A DNA stretch of 64,000 bases, taken from positions 434,001 through 498,000 of the forward strand of contig NZ_VWWO01000002.1 of NCBI RefSeq assembly GCF_011752935.1, written 5' to 3'. A program made the translations under genes and the position numbers. Below the pieces are notes generated by a model. That model did not search any database. It was not told where the DNA came from and saw nothing but the letters and a program-made list of their open reading frames with translations. Positions 8,776 through 18,786 of the stretch are shown here, one piece after another; positions within the stretch are counted from its first letter, which is position 1; every line of letters starts with the position of its first letter. Source of the DNA: Chitinophaga sp. Cy-1792 (GTDB taxonomy: Bacteria > Bacteroidota > Bacteroidia > Chitinophagales > Chitinophagaceae).

Positions 8776-8804
8776 TTCACCCCTTTTGCCAGTTAAGTTG
8801 CCTT
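8776..8804 (+). promoter_or_regulatory. conserved promoter-like element, copy 1 (upstream of protease)
   Basis: TTCACCCCTTTT, ten variable bases, then TTGCCTT. The distance from TTCAC to TTG is 22 bases, exactly as at 11541 and 19793. It ends 43 bases before the protease ATG. It is probably a -35/-10 pair for an alternative sigma factor, inferred to be the ECF factor encoded at 10980. Confidence 0.6.
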
Positions 8805-8847
8805 ATATCCGGATTACCCATATAAAACTGTAATCATTGATATAAAG

Positions 8848-10923
8848 ATGGCTAAATACTGGCATTTTTTACCATTACTGGCAATAGGATACACCGCCCA
8901 TGCCAGCAATCCGGAAACTGATAAAGAACTGAACAGGAAGAACACAATCCGTCTCGTCATGAACCATATCATGACCCAACACTACGCCCCTAAAGCTATA
9001 GATGATGATTTCTCAAAAGCCATCTGGAAGAAATACCTGAACGTACTCGATGGTAATAAAAATACCTTTCTCCAGGTGGATATCGCCGCCCTCCGGCAAT
9101 ATGAAACTAAAATAGATGATGAGCTGACAACACCTTCCCTTGAATATTTCAACGCTATTTTTCAGCTCTCCAATAAACGCCTCCTGGAAGTACAGCAGGT
9201 GTACCGCACCTTGCTGGCGCAGCCAATGACCTTCAACACTAAAGAAACTTTTGAAACAGACCGACTCCACGCTGATTACCCAGCTAATGAAGCCGCCAGA
9301 AAAGAAGTCTGGCGCAAATACCTGAAATACCAGGTGCTTCGTAAAATGGTGGAAATGCAGCAGCAAGACAAAAAACTCAGCGATGCCGCCGCCGAAAAGG
9401 CTGCCAGGAAAGCAGTGCTCACCGCCACTGACGGCATGTTTAAAAACCTGCTGGGAAATACCGCCGCCGACGACCGTTTCAGCGCCTATATGAATACGAT
9501 CACAATGGAAATGGACCCGCATACCTCCTTCATGGCGCCCGCCGATGCAGGCATCCGGGAAGCTATGATGAGTCACCGCTATTTCGGGCTGGGACTGGAG
9601 CTCACCGTAAAAGACGGCACCGTATATATTAAAAGGGTACTCCCCGGCGGAACCGCCGACCAGAGCGGATTACTCCAGGCAGATGACCTGATCCTGCAAC
9701 TCAGCGACGACGATGGTAAAATGGTAGATGTAGCAGGGATGGGCATTGTGGAGGTCTCCAAAATGATCCGCGGCGAAAACAACACTACCCTGAAGCTGCT
9801 GGTGCGCAAAGCTGCTGGCACTGAAAAGCAGGTGACAGTAAAACGTGGAGAGATTAAGGAAGATGCCAATGCGGCCAGAAGCGCCGTTATCACTCAAGGT
9901 ACTAAAAGACTTGGATTGGTCCAGCTATCAGAGTTTTACCTGGACGCTAAAAGGCCGGATGGCGCCCGTAGTGCCATAGACGTTGCGAGAGAAGTACAGC
10001 AATTAAAAGAACAACAGGTTGATGGTATCATCATAGATCTAAGGAATAACCCCGGTGGCTCACTGGACCAGGTAGTAGCCATGACAGGTCTCTTTGTGAA
10101 AACAGGTCCGGTAGTACTGGGGAGAGATAAAGAAGGCGTACAACCCTATCCGATAGCCAATGGAGATAAGCCCCTGTACGAAGGGCCGCTGGCAGTAATG
10201 ATCAATGAAAGCAGCGCCTCCGCCGCTGAGATTTTCTCCGCAGCCATACAGGATTATCACCGCGGAATTATAATTGGGAGTCCTTCTTCCTATGGAAAAG
10301 GAACCATGCAGCATACTTTGCCGATGGGCAAATTAGGTGATGCCGACAAAGGAATTCCTGATGTTAATTACGGCTCCCTGGCGCTTACCATTAAAAAGTT
10401 CTATCGTATTAATGGCGGTACCACGCAGCTGAATGGCGTTGTTCCTGATATCATCGTTCCTGGTAAAAGAGAATATGCCGGATTACGGGAACGCGACAAC
10501 GAAACAGCCCTCGCTGCCGACTCCGTTCAACAGGCCTTTTACATGCCTTCTTCAGCAGGCGGAACACTGAAAGCCATTGCACATAACGCACAGCAAAGAA
10601 TTGATAAGGATAGTTCCTTCACATTGGTGAAACAGGACGTAGAATGGCTACGGATGCATTCAGCAGCTGCTTTTAGTCTTGATAGAAATGCTTTCATAAA
10701 ACAACTTACCAACATTCAATCCTATAACAATGCCATCGATCAGGCATTAAAACTGCCGGCTGACCAGCAGCTGGTTATTAAAGGTACCTCTATACAACAG
10801 CCATCATCCGACAAATTAGCTAAATACGAGGAATGGATGAACAACTGCCGAACAGACATATATCTTGCAGCAACAGTAGTTGTCCTGACAGATATGACAG
10901 ACAAACAGGCGAGAGATAAATAA
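8848..10923 (+). CDS. prc: carboxy-terminal processing protease (S41, Tsp/Prc-like)
   Basis: The 691-residue protein has an N-terminal signal peptide (cleavage near residue 20) and so works in the periplasm. Its order matches E. coli Prc/Tsp: a helical N-terminal region, a PDZ domain (about residues 245-325, YFGLGLELTVKDGTVYIKRV start), the S41 protease core (about 340-540), and a C-terminal DUF3340-like tail. The catalytic Ser is S458 in NESSASAAEIFS and the general base is K484 in SYGKGTMQ. Prc trims or degrades envelope proteins at their C-termini. The upstream element shared with FecR and a thioredoxin gene suggests it belongs to the ECF-sigma regulon next door. The gene symbol is by family analogy. 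Confidence 0.88.
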   Translation: MAKYWHFLPLLAIGYTAHASNPETDKELNRKNTIRLVMNHIMTQHYAPKAIDDDFSKAIWKKYLNVLDGNKNTFLQVDIAALRQYETKIDDELTTPSLEYFNAIFQLSNKRLLEVQQVYRTLLAQPMTFNTKETFETDRLHADYPANEAARKEVWRKYLKYQVLRKMVEMQQQDKKLSDAAAEKAARKAVLTATDGMFKNLLGNTAADDRFSAYMNTITMEMDPHTSFMAPADAGIREAMMSHRYFGLGLELTVKDGTVYIKRVLPGGTADQSGLLQADDLILQLSDDDGKMVDVAGMGIVEVSKMIRGENNTTLKLLVRKAAGTEKQVTVKRGEIKEDANAARSAVITQGTKRLGLVQLSEFYLDAKRPDGARSAIDVAREVQQLKEQQVDGIIIDLRNNPGGSLDQVVAMTGLFVKTGPVVLGRDKEGVQPYPIANGDKPLYEGPLAVMINESSASAAEIFSAAIQDYHRGIIIGSPSSYGKGTMQHTLPMGKLGDADKGIPDVNYGSLALTIKKFYRINGGTTQLNGVVPDIIVPGKREYAGLRERDNETALAADSVQQAFYMPSSAGGTLKAIAHNAQQRIDKDSSFTLVKQDVEWLRMHSAAAFSLDRNAFIKQLTNIQSYNNAIDQALKLPADQQLVIKGTSIQQPSSDKLAKYEEWMNNCRTDIYLAATVVVLTDMTDKQARDK

Positions 10924-10979
10924 ATCCGGATTTTAGTCTATTTTGTGTTGATAATGTTTATGGGAGGGGACAATGGAAT

Positions 10980-11534
10980 ATGTATCAACCAAATTCGATG
11001 GAACCGGCTTCATTTGAGGAGCTTTTCCGAACAAACTATTCTTTTTTATGCGCTACCGCTTATGCTGTTGTTGAAGATGAAGCTACTGCCAAGGATATCG
11101 TACAGGACTTCTTCCTATACTGCTGGGATAAGCGGTCAATGATCCAGATCACAAAAAATTTTAAAAGCTATGCCACCAGAGCCGTACGCAATGCCTGTAT
11201 CAATTACCTGAAAAAAAGAGGTAAGGTCGTATTCAATGATCCATCCAGTTTTATGGAAGAGGAATTGCCAGCTCCTGTAGATGACAAAGAGCTGCAAGAA
11301 ACGCGTGACGCCGCCCTGTGGGCGGCTATCGGCCGTTTACCCCTCCAGCGTCAGCGCATATTTCTACTGAGTAACCGCGATGATCTCAAATACCGGGACA
11401 TCGCTGATCAGCTGAATATTTCTGTTAATACAGTTAAAACACAAATTAAACTAGCCTACCAGTTTCTACGGAAGGAGTGCGATTGGATGATCGTCTTTAT
11501 AATACTGCTGTTATTATTTTCTGAAAAAAAATAA
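10980..11534 (+). CDS. ECF-type RNA polymerase sigma-70 factor
   Basis: The 184-residue protein has sigma region 2 (about residues 10-78, FRTNYSFLCATAYAVVEDEATAKDIVQDFF-type core) and region 4 (about 120-170, LPLQRQRIFLLS, then YRDIADQLNISVNTVKTQIKLA helix-turn-helix). It ends in a hydrophobic tail (MIVFIILLLLF) common in Bacteroidota ECF factors paired with FecR. The FecR gene follows after 49 bases. Together with the downstream SusC carrying an STN domain, this gives the classic signal path from outer membrane to sigma factor. The likely target promoter is the element at 11541 and its two copies. Confidence 0.92.
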   Translation: MYQPNSMEPASFEELFRTNYSFLCATAYAVVEDEATAKDIVQDFFLYCWDKRSMIQITKNFKSYATRAVRNACINYLKKRGKVVFNDPSSFMEEELPAPVDDKELQETRDAALWAAIGRLPLQRQRIFLLSNRDDLKYRDIADQLNISVNTVKTQIKLAYQFLRKECDWMIVFIILLLLFSEKK

Positions 11535-11540
11535 TTTCTC

Positions 11541-11569
11541 TTCACCCCTTTTATAAAGACGATTGCCTT
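11541..11569 (+). promoter_or_regulatory. conserved promoter-like element, copy 2 (upstream of FecR)
   Basis: TTCACCCCTTTT, ten variable bases, then TTGCCTT, located between the sigma and FecR genes and ending 14 bases before the FecR ATG. The spacing is identical to copies 1 and 3. It would let FecR and the SusC/SusD operon be expressed apart from the sigma gene. Confidence 0.6.
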
Positions 11570-11583
11570 TAATATATATCGTT

Positions 11584-12717
11584 ATGGAGACATCAGGAAA
11601 CGACATTGATTGGGAAAAAATACAGGAAGCATTGAAAAATGCGGATACTTCCGGCCTTACAGCAGCAGAACTCGACCTGCTGCAAACTGCCAGGGAAATG
11701 AAACAACGGGTGCAATCCCCGGAGAAGTTCCCTACAGAAGAAGGCTGGCAGCGTTTTGTGGCAGCACGGGCTAAAAAACAACTCAGGGTAACCTGGGGGA
11801 AAAGACTGGCAGTAGCCGCCGGAATAGCTGTGCTGCTGGGTGTTGCCGGTAGCTGGTGGACACAGCGCCAACACGCGCAGCCACCTGTGATGGCCAAAGC
11901 CGACTTAAAACCACAGCAGCATATCCAGATAAAATTAGCGAATGGTAAAGTGCTGACACTGGACAGTACCGCTATCACACAAAATATAAACGGGTCTACG
12001 ATAAAGGCAGACAGTACAGGTATTGTATATAATGCAGGCGGACAGAAAAGCACGGCCATCACCTATGATACACTGGTGGTTCCCAAAGGGCGGAAGATCA
12101 CCATTGCCCTGGCAGATGGCACACGGGCATGGGTAAACGCTGCTTCTATATTGATTTTTCCCGCTGCTTTTACAGGCGCCTCCAGGGAGGTACAGGTACA
12201 GGGAGAGGCTTATTTTGAGGTGGCCGCCAACGCACATCAGCCATTTGTGGTGCACTCCGGCAACCAAACCGTAACGGTATTAGGTACTGCATTTAACGTC
12301 AATGCATACACTGCAACGATGAAGACAACACTCACCAACGGAAAGGTAAGTGTGACCGCAGGCACTCAGCAAATACTACTATCTCCCGGCCAGCAGGCGG
12401 TATATCAGTCGCAGACAGGGGAGCTGACACAACATACGGTAGACACAAGGATATTCACCGCCTGGAAAGATGGCGACATATATTTTGAAGAAGCTGATTT
12501 ATCAACCATAGTAAATAGTCTGGGACGCAGCTTTGATTATGAATTTAAGTTTGAGGATGCATCATTGGAAAAATTAACTTTTACACTGGACCTGGCTCAG
12601 CCTGAGAATTTGCAACAGGTGCTGGACCAGATCAGGATTACCAACGGCGAAATTACCTTCCGGATTCAAGGCAGAACAATATATGTAGCACGTTCTGTAC
12701 CTGCCGGGCAACATTGA
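11584..12717 (+). CDS. FecR family anti-sigma regulator
   Basis: The 377-residue protein has a cytoplasmic N-terminal region (about 1-78), one membrane span (about 79-97, RLAVAAGIAVLLGVAGSWW), a FecR beta-rich periplasmic domain (about 160-285, with the GEAYFEVAANAHQPFVVHS signature) and a C-terminal DUF4974/STN-like domain (about 300-375). It holds the ECF sigma inactive until the SusC STN domain signals. ATG at 11584 is chosen. A longer frame from a TTG at 11563 would overlap the promoter-like element. It is followed by SusC after 76 bases. Confidence 0.92.
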   Translation: METSGNDIDWEKIQEALKNADTSGLTAAELDLLQTAREMKQRVQSPEKFPTEEGWQRFVAARAKKQLRVTWGKRLAVAAGIAVLLGVAGSWWTQRQHAQPPVMAKADLKPQQHIQIKLANGKVLTLDSTAITQNINGSTIKADSTGIVYNAGGQKSTAITYDTLVVPKGRKITIALADGTRAWVNAASILIFPAAFTGASREVQVQGEAYFEVAANAHQPFVVHSGNQTVTVLGTAFNVNAYTATMKTTLTNGKVSVTAGTQQILLSPGQQAVYQSQTGELTQHTVDTRIFTAWKDGDIYFEEADLSTIVNSLGRSFDYEFKFEDASLEKLTFTLDLAQPENLQQVLDQIRITNGEITFRIQGRTIYVARSVPAGQH

Positions 12718-12793
12718 ACAAACAGATAGTAACAATGCTACTGGCCATGCTGCTATGGTCAGGCAGGGAGTTTAATCTTTATATCTAACCAAA

Positions 12794-15700
12794 ATGAAAA
12801 AAATGACGGGCTTACCTTCTATGAGGAGGGTCATGCAAGGGTGTGCCATGCCTTTGCTGCTGCTATCCTTTTTATTAATGCTGGCAGGCAGAATGCAGGC
12901 GCAGGAAATCCCGGTACTGGATACCAGGGTATCTTATAAGGCAGTCAAACAACCCTTATCTACCGTACTAAAGGATATCCGTACTATCTCCAATGTACGT
13001 TTCACCTATAATATGGACCAGGTACGTAAGGCGCCGCTGGTAACCGTGAACCAGCAAAACGTAACACTGAGGGAACTGTTGCAGCAGGTGCTGGCTAATT
13101 CGGGGTTGTCATTTGCAGAGTATTTCCGCGGGGTGATGATCATCCCTGAAAAAGCAAAAGTGGTACAGCGTGGTGTACTGGGTTTCCCGGTACGCGGACA
13201 GGTACAAACCAGCGATGGTGCCAGTCTGGCCGGTGCTACTGTACAGATAGTAGGCACCGGAGAGGGTTCTGTTACCATGCAGGATGGCCTGTTTTCCATG
13301 GTCATGTATGACCGGCAGCAATTGCGTATATCCATGCTCGGTATGAAAACGATTTTGCGTACAGTTACCGCCGAGGATGCGAAAAAAGAACTGATGATTA
13401 TCCGGTTAGACACCGCTGCCCGGGAGATAGGAGAGGTGGTAGTAAACGGGTATCAGAAAATCGATGCACGGATGTCTACCGCATCTGTATTTAAACTGGA
13501 TGCAGCACAGGTGATACAACCCGGTGAAACTTCCGTTGACAGGATGTTGCAGGGTAAAGTGCCCGGCCTGATGATCATGAATACTTCCGGTAGTGTGAAT
13601 GGCCGTCCTACTATTCGTATGCGCGGTACTTCCACCTTCGTGGGAAATGCCAGCCCGCTCTGGGTAATTGACGGTGTGGTAAGGCCTGACCCGGTGGATA
13701 TGTCATCTACACAATTAAACAATGTAATATCAGATGCACAAACCGGCAACTTTTCCATGATAGGAAACGCCGTTAGTGGATTGAATCCTTATGATATTGA
13801 GAACATCACCTTTCTGAAAGATGCTGCAGCTACCGCTATTTATGGCGTACGTGCCGCCAACGGGGTGATCGTTGTTACTACAAAAAGAGGTAAGGCGGGC
13901 CCTATGCGGGTTTCTTACAATACCAGCATGTCTTTTCAGGCACGCCCTTCCTATAATAATCTTAACCTGATGAATTCCCGGGAAAGGTTGCAATTATCAC
14001 AGGAATTATTTGATGCCCATTTAATGCAGACACAAACATTTGGTGTTGCGGAAACCTTCTCCTATGAGGGTTTAGTGCAGGCGCTCTTTTCAAGAAGTAT
14101 TACCGAGGCACAGTTCAAGACAGCAGTTGCTAAACTGGGAACCAATAATACAGATTGGTTTAAGCTGCTGTTCAGGAATTCATTCAGTATGACGCACTCG
14201 CTTAGTTTAAGTGGTGGTGCTGCAAAAACGACCTATTACGGGTCTGTAAGCTATACAGATGGCCGGGGAGCTGCGCAACTGGATGGGATGAAACGATATA
14301 CGGCCAACCTGTCGTTGCATACAGAAGCAGGCAAAAGGCTTATGGTGGATTTCCAGTTATCTGGTAACTACAATACCCAGCAAGGGTATTTTGGAAGCAT
14401 AAACCCAATGACTTATGCATTAACTACTACGCGCACCTTAGCTGCCAGTGCCAATTATCCTTTCCAGATGTCACATATTAAGGCGCTACCCGTTCCGCCA
14501 CCAACTACTTTTAACATCCTGAATGAAATTGCCCAGTCCGAAAACAATAGCAGCACTAAATCTATGGTGGCTGGCCTGGAGCTGAGTTATAAAATAATTG
14601 GCGGGCTCACCTTCCGTAATACTTCTTCCGTAATTACAAGTGCTTCAGAGGCAATGTCTGCTGCATATGAAGGCTCCGCCTATATGACCGATCTGCGCGG
14701 ATGGAACATCGATTATACACCCACAGATGCACAACTGAAAGAATCTGTATATCCATATGGAGGTATTACCAATCTGGGCAGCCAGAACATGCTGACCCTG
14801 AATACACGCAATATGCTGGAATATAACATGAGCCTGTTCAGGAATCGTGACCAGTTCATTGTTACGGCGGGAAATGAAATTAGTTCGGTACAGACAAAAG
14901 GGTTATCTACTACGCAGCCAGGCTATTTTCCTGACCGTGGGATGAACTTTTTCCCTGGCCCCGGTGCCCTGTTGTCAACAGCTGATTTCTCTATAACGAA
15001 AGGTACTTTAAATACGATGTCTTTATTCGGGACAGCCGTATATAGCCTGAATAATAAATATATTATCAGTGGCACGATACGTTCCGATGGCTCCAACCGA
15101 TTCGGGCAATATTCCAATGCGAAGTTTTTACCGAACTATGGATTGTCTGCCAAATGGAACCTTGGCAATGAACGGTTTTTACAAACGAGTCGTATCATCA
15201 GTGGGCTCAGCATCAGAGGATCATTAGGTACCCAGGGCAACGTGGTGTCTGCCGTAGGTCCGGAACTGATCGCTACTTATTCTAAGTTACCACAAGACAA
15301 AAATGAAATTACCGGTGTTCCGTTTTTAGGGATCAAGAGTTTACCATATCCTGATCTGCGCTGGGAAAAAACGTATCAGTGGAACTTTGGTATTGACCTC
15401 TCTTTATTTGATAGCAGGCTCAATCTCACCAGCGACTATTATATGAAACGTAGTAAAGACCTGCTGATATCAAAAGCACTGCCTTATGAATTTGGGGTGG
15501 ATGCTATGTATAAAAATGCCGGCAACCTTACCAATCAGGGCGTAGAGCTGACAATGGCCGTACAGGTTATCAGGAAAAAGAACACGAATCTGACCCTGAG
15601 CTTTAATACCAGTAAGAACTTCAACGAGATTGGTACAAACGAATTCACCAATGCAAACACGGGGTATCTGAGTGCGAATGCTTTTGTACCTGGTAAACCT

Positions 15701-16366
15701 ATCAGCGGCTTTTATTCTTACCGATTTGCAGGCCTGGATCCAACCAATGGAACACCGATGTTCCATGATCTGGAGGGGAAAGGGTTAACAGATGATCCTA
15801 CCTCTTACCTCGTATTTTCAGGGCAGAAAATTCCTGCTATCAGCGGGGGATTCTCTCCATCATTCAGGTACAAAAATCTTAGTGCCAGTGCACTCTTCGC
15901 GTTTTCGGCGGGATCGCATAAACGACTGAATCCAATTAACCCGACGCTAGCAGGCGGTGATGCGGTGCCACCTCCGTTTGTGAATGTAAACAGAGATTTA
16001 AGCCATCGCTGGAAAAAGCCTGGTGATGAGAAGTTAACAGATATACCTGCAATTGTTGATCAAACTACCATAACAGCACTTCCAGGGATTGGTACTTCTT
16101 CTTATGGTGCCTATGATCAATCTGATCTGAGAGTGGTGAACAATAGCTTCATACGTTGCCGTGAAATTAGAATGAATTATGCAATACCTATGCAGTTTGT
16201 CCAGAGAACAGGCATAAAAAGTATGACTGCAGGGCTGTTTGTTCAAAACGTTTTCACAATTGCCAGCAGGAAGCTACAGGGGCAAGACCCTGAAATTGAT
16301 GGAGTAGGTGGCAGCACACTGCCTGTCACCAGACAATATGGATTCACCATGAACGTAACCTTTTAA
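12794..16366 (+). CDS. SusC/RagA-type TonB-dependent receptor with STN domain
   Basis: The 1190-residue outer membrane receptor has a signal peptide (to about residue 37), then an STN signalling domain (about 50-115, with LSTVLKDIRTISNVRFTYN). A carboxypeptidase-regulatory-like domain follows (about 130-215), then the plug (about 222-365, with LWVIDGVVRPDP and FLKDAAATAIYGVRAANGV), and the barrel fills the rest. It ends in an aromatic strand (GFTMNVTF). It imports a substrate with SusD at 16376, powered by TonB. The STN domain talks to the FecR protein encoded just upstream. The substrate is unknown, because no glycoside hydrolase or lyase is in this locus. Confidence 0.93.
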   Translation: MKKMTGLPSMRRVMQGCAMPLLLLSFLLMLAGRMQAQEIPVLDTRVSYKAVKQPLSTVLKDIRTISNVRFTYNMDQVRKAPLVTVNQQNVTLRELLQQVLANSGLSFAEYFRGVMIIPEKAKVVQRGVLGFPVRGQVQTSDGASLAGATVQIVGTGEGSVTMQDGLFSMVMYDRQQLRISMLGMKTILRTVTAEDAKKELMIIRLDTAAREIGEVVVNGYQKIDARMSTASVFKLDAAQVIQPGETSVDRMLQGKVPGLMIMNTSGSVNGRPTIRMRGTSTFVGNASPLWVIDGVVRPDPVDMSSTQLNNVISDAQTGNFSMIGNAVSGLNPYDIENITFLKDAAATAIYGVRAANGVIVVTTKRGKAGPMRVSYNTSMSFQARPSYNNLNLMNSRERLQLSQELFDAHLMQTQTFGVAETFSYEGLVQALFSRSITEAQFKTAVAKLGTNNTDWFKLLFRNSFSMTHSLSLSGGAAKTTYYGSVSYTDGRGAAQLDGMKRYTANLSLHTEAGKRLMVDFQLSGNYNTQQGYFGSINPMTYALTTTRTLAASANYPFQMSHIKALPVPPPTTFNILNEIAQSENNSSTKSMVAGLELSYKIIGGLTFRNTSSVITSASEAMSAAYEGSAYMTDLRGWNIDYTPTDAQLKESVYPYGGITNLGSQNMLTLNTRNMLEYNMSLFRNRDQFIVTAGNEISSVQTKGLSTTQPGYFPDRGMNFFPGPGALLSTADFSITKGTLNTMSLFGTAVYSLNNKYIISGTIRSDGSNRFGQYSNAKFLPNYGLSAKWNLGNERFLQTSRIISGLSIRGSLGTQGNVVSAVGPELIATYSKLPQDKNEITGVPFLGIKSLPYPDLRWEKTYQWNFGIDLSLFDSRLNLTSDYYMKRSKDLLISKALPYEFGVDAMYKNAGNLTNQGVELTMAVQVIRKKNTNLTLSFNTSKNFNEIGTNEFTNANTGYLSANAFVPGKPISGFYSYRFAGLDPTNGTPMFHDLEGKGLTDDPTSYLVFSGQKIPAISGGFSPSFRYKNLSASALFAFSAGSHKRLNPINPTLAGGDAVPPPFVNVNRDLSHRWKKPGDEKLTDIPAIVDQTTITALPGIGTSSYGAYDQSDLRVVNNSFIRCREIRMNYAIPMQFVQRTGIKSMTAGLFVQNVFTIASRKLQGQDPEIDGVGGSTLPVTRQYGFTMNVTF

Positions 16367-16375
16367 TGCCAGTAT

Positions 16376-17875
16376 ATGAAAAAGATGATTGTTTTAGCCT
16401 TTGCTATATTGAGTTTAGCATCATGTAAGAAATTTCTGGCGGAACAAACGCAGTCTGATGTAGTACCCAAAACCACCAAAGATTTTGGAGAGATACTTTT
16501 TACGAATGGATACCCTGACAGGTTTACGCTGCTGCAGCCATATATCAGGATGATGGATGATGATATCCAGTCCTATGTAGGACCATTCGCATCGGGAGAT
16601 GAGGTAACTACAACTGGTAATGCGCCTGCTTTCCAATGGCAACCTGATTTTATTGACCTATGTGCCCGCGCCGGAGGTGCACTGAAAGAAAAATATAATT
16701 CATGGGCTATATATTATAAGTTGATCCTGGGTACAAACGTAGCACTGACGTACCTTGATAAATCTGTTGGCAGCGAAGTTGAAAAGGCAACTTACAAAGG
16801 AGAAGCTTATACACTACGGGCATTTTATTATTTTATGCTGGTAAACCTATATGCCGCTCCCTATAATGATTCCACTACAACACCAGAGAAAAGTCCGGGG
16901 GTACCGCTGAAACTGGATGCCGGACTCACGGACCAGCTGCCGGTGAGAAAATCCGTGAAAGAAGTATACCAGCAGATAACTACAGATCTGGACAGCGCCA
17001 TCTATTATCTTGGTGCTACCAAGGCGGACCAGAAGTTATACAGAATTTCCCACGTAGCTGTTCATCTCCTGGCGAGCAGAGTATATCTGTATATGGAGCA
17101 ATGGGATAAATCAATTGAACATGCCGATTATGTCATCAGCTACCACCCGCAGCTAATGGAGCTGAATGGATGGGGTGATCCTGACGCCCGCAGGAAACCT
17201 ATTGTTGGAAACGGTAATGTTGAAACGATATGGTACTATGGTTCTATGCTGGAATCGTTTCCTTCCGGAGTAGCTTTTGCATATGGTATGTCAACAGATC
17301 TGGGCAGCAAATTCGAGCCCAATGACCTGCGCTCGAATGTATTTTACTCCATTGTTCCGGATAATTTACGCCCCTATACGGCGTTTCCTTACAGTGTAGT
17401 AAAACTCAACATGGATCAGGGTAACGATGCCAATGTAAATATGGGAAACAGCTGGAGAAGCGCAGAAGCCTATCTGAACAGAGCAGAGGCATATGTACAG
17501 CTTTATAAAACTAAAGGCGATGCAAATGCAGCACAGGAGGCCCTGAACAACCTGAACACATTGCGGGCCAAAAGATTTGCGCCAGCACAGTTTGTTCCCT
17601 GGACACTTAAACCTGCCGATCAGCTGTTGCAGATGTGCCGCGATGAGCGCAGGCGTGAGCTCTTTATGGAAGGCACCCATCGCTGGATGGATCTAAGAAG
17701 ATATGGTATGCCGTCGATAAAACATTATTATCAGCCCAGCAAAGAAGTAACACAGGTATTTACACTGCAAAAACGTGACCCGCAGTATGTATTACCTATC
17801 CCTAACGATGTGCTCCTGCGTAATCCTCAGATCACACAGAATCCGCAGATAGGTAACCTCCGCCAACCGGATTAA
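16376..17875 (+). CDS. SusD/RagB family substrate-binding lipoprotein
   Basis: The 499-residue protein starts 9 bases after SusC. A short signal peptide ends in a lipobox (LSLASC, Cys at about residue 17), so it is lipid-anchored, probably on the cell surface. The helical SusD fold shows in the TPR-like repeats (KGEAYTLRAFYYFMLVNLYA, cited as position about 141-160). The family C-terminal signature is also present (RDERRRELFMEGTHRWMDLR, about 422-441). It forms the lid of the SusC transporter. The ligand cannot be read from sequence. Confidence 0.92.
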   Translation: MKKMIVLAFAILSLASCKKFLAEQTQSDVVPKTTKDFGEILFTNGYPDRFTLLQPYIRMMDDDIQSYVGPFASGDEVTTTGNAPAFQWQPDFIDLCARAGGALKEKYNSWAIYYKLILGTNVALTYLDKSVGSEVEKATYKGEAYTLRAFYYFMLVNLYAAPYNDSTTTPEKSPGVPLKLDAGLTDQLPVRKSVKEVYQQITTDLDSAIYYLGATKADQKLYRISHVAVHLLASRVYLYMEQWDKSIEHADYVISYHPQLMELNGWGDPDARRKPIVGNGNVETIWYYGSMLESFPSGVAFAYGMSTDLGSKFEPNDLRSNVFYSIVPDNLRPYTAFPYSVVKLNMDQGNDANVNMGNSWRSAEAYLNRAEAYVQLYKTKGDANAAQEALNNLNTLRAKRFAPAQFVPWTLKPADQLLQMCRDERRRELFMEGTHRWMDLRRYGMPSIKHYYQPSKEVTQVFTLQKRDPQYVLPIPNDVLLRNPQITQNPQIGNLRQPD

Positions 17876-17907
17876 AACAATATCTAATTATTGTAAAAAG
17901 AAAATTT

Positions 17908-18783
17908 ATGCGTTCTTTTCTATTGCATTTATGCATGATAATAGTGCTGCCGCTGTTAATGTGGACGATCTCATCCTGCCAGAAAGAAAAAGCAATGGCA
18001 CCGGTGGAAGTACCGGACCTTTATGTATTACCACAGGGCAATCAGCCATATGACGACTCCATAGTAGCATTTCATAAAAAGTATGGTTCCTACATCCTCT
18101 ATAAGTTCGATACGAAGGATTTTTCGACCAGCTACAATTTTTTATTACCTGCCAGAGCAATGCAAGGTAACCCTGCTTATGTAGCCAATACCCTGCAATT
18201 TTTCAAATCACAGTGCCTGGCTTATTACCCGGAAAAGTTTTTACAACAAACGATGCCGGTTAGAATTTTCCTCGCAGCAGCAATTGATACAGTTGACGCT
18301 GGGCACAGGGATTGGCCATGGGAGAGAACAGTTACCGGTTTTTATATGAGCAGGACTATGCTGGGTATTGGCTGGACAGATAGCACGCTGTTGCAAAAAA
18401 CTCCTTCAGAACTCGCTACAATAAGGTCATACATGCACCGGGCTTATATACAACAAGCTGCCCTGGCAGGTAGCCTGAAAATCCCGCAGGAATTTATGAG
18501 ATATGCTTTGCCTGATTATGCATCTCCGGGGTCCAACGATTATGCATCGCTGGGACTACTGGAAAGTCCATATGGCATCTCCAGTGAGCAAAAGAATGTT
18601 GCCTGGGATTTTTCTGGCTTTGCAGGCCTGATAACCGGACATTCCAAAGCAGACCTGGATACGACCTTCCTGTCGCCATCCTACGACACAAAGGGATTGA
18701 TCCTGGCCAAATACAATGTAGTTGTTAAGTTCTTTCTGCAACAAGGCATCGACCTCCAGGCTATTGGCAACCTAAACCCGTAA
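17908..18783 (+). CDS. metallopeptidase-like lipoprotein without HExxH
   Basis: The 291-residue protein has a signal peptide with a lipobox (ISSCQK, Cys at about residue 24). Size, opening (LPQGNQPYDDSIVAFHKKYG) and placement after SusD resemble the putative zinc-binding metallopeptidases (Peptidase_Mx1 type) of SusC/SusD loci. In that family an HExxH motif follows a conserved helix start. Here the matching stretch appears to be SELATIRSYMHRAYIQQA, with RSYMH in place of HExxH. It is therefore probably catalytically inactive, or the family call is wrong. It is 3 bases upstream of a thioredoxin-fold gene and belongs to the same operon. Confidence 0.55.
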   Translation: MRSFLLHLCMIIVLPLLMWTISSCQKEKAMAPVEVPDLYVLPQGNQPYDDSIVAFHKKYGSYILYKFDTKDFSTSYNFLLPARAMQGNPAYVANTLQFFKSQCLAYYPEKFLQQTMPVRIFLAAAIDTVDAGHRDWPWERTVTGFYMSRTMLGIGWTDSTLLQKTPSELATIRSYMHRAYIQQAALAGSLKIPQEFMRYALPDYASPGSNDYASLGLLESPYGISSEQKNVAWDFSGFAGLITGHSKADLDTTFLSPSYDTKGLILAKYNVVVKFFLQQGIDLQAIGNLNP

Positions 18784-18786
18784 TGA

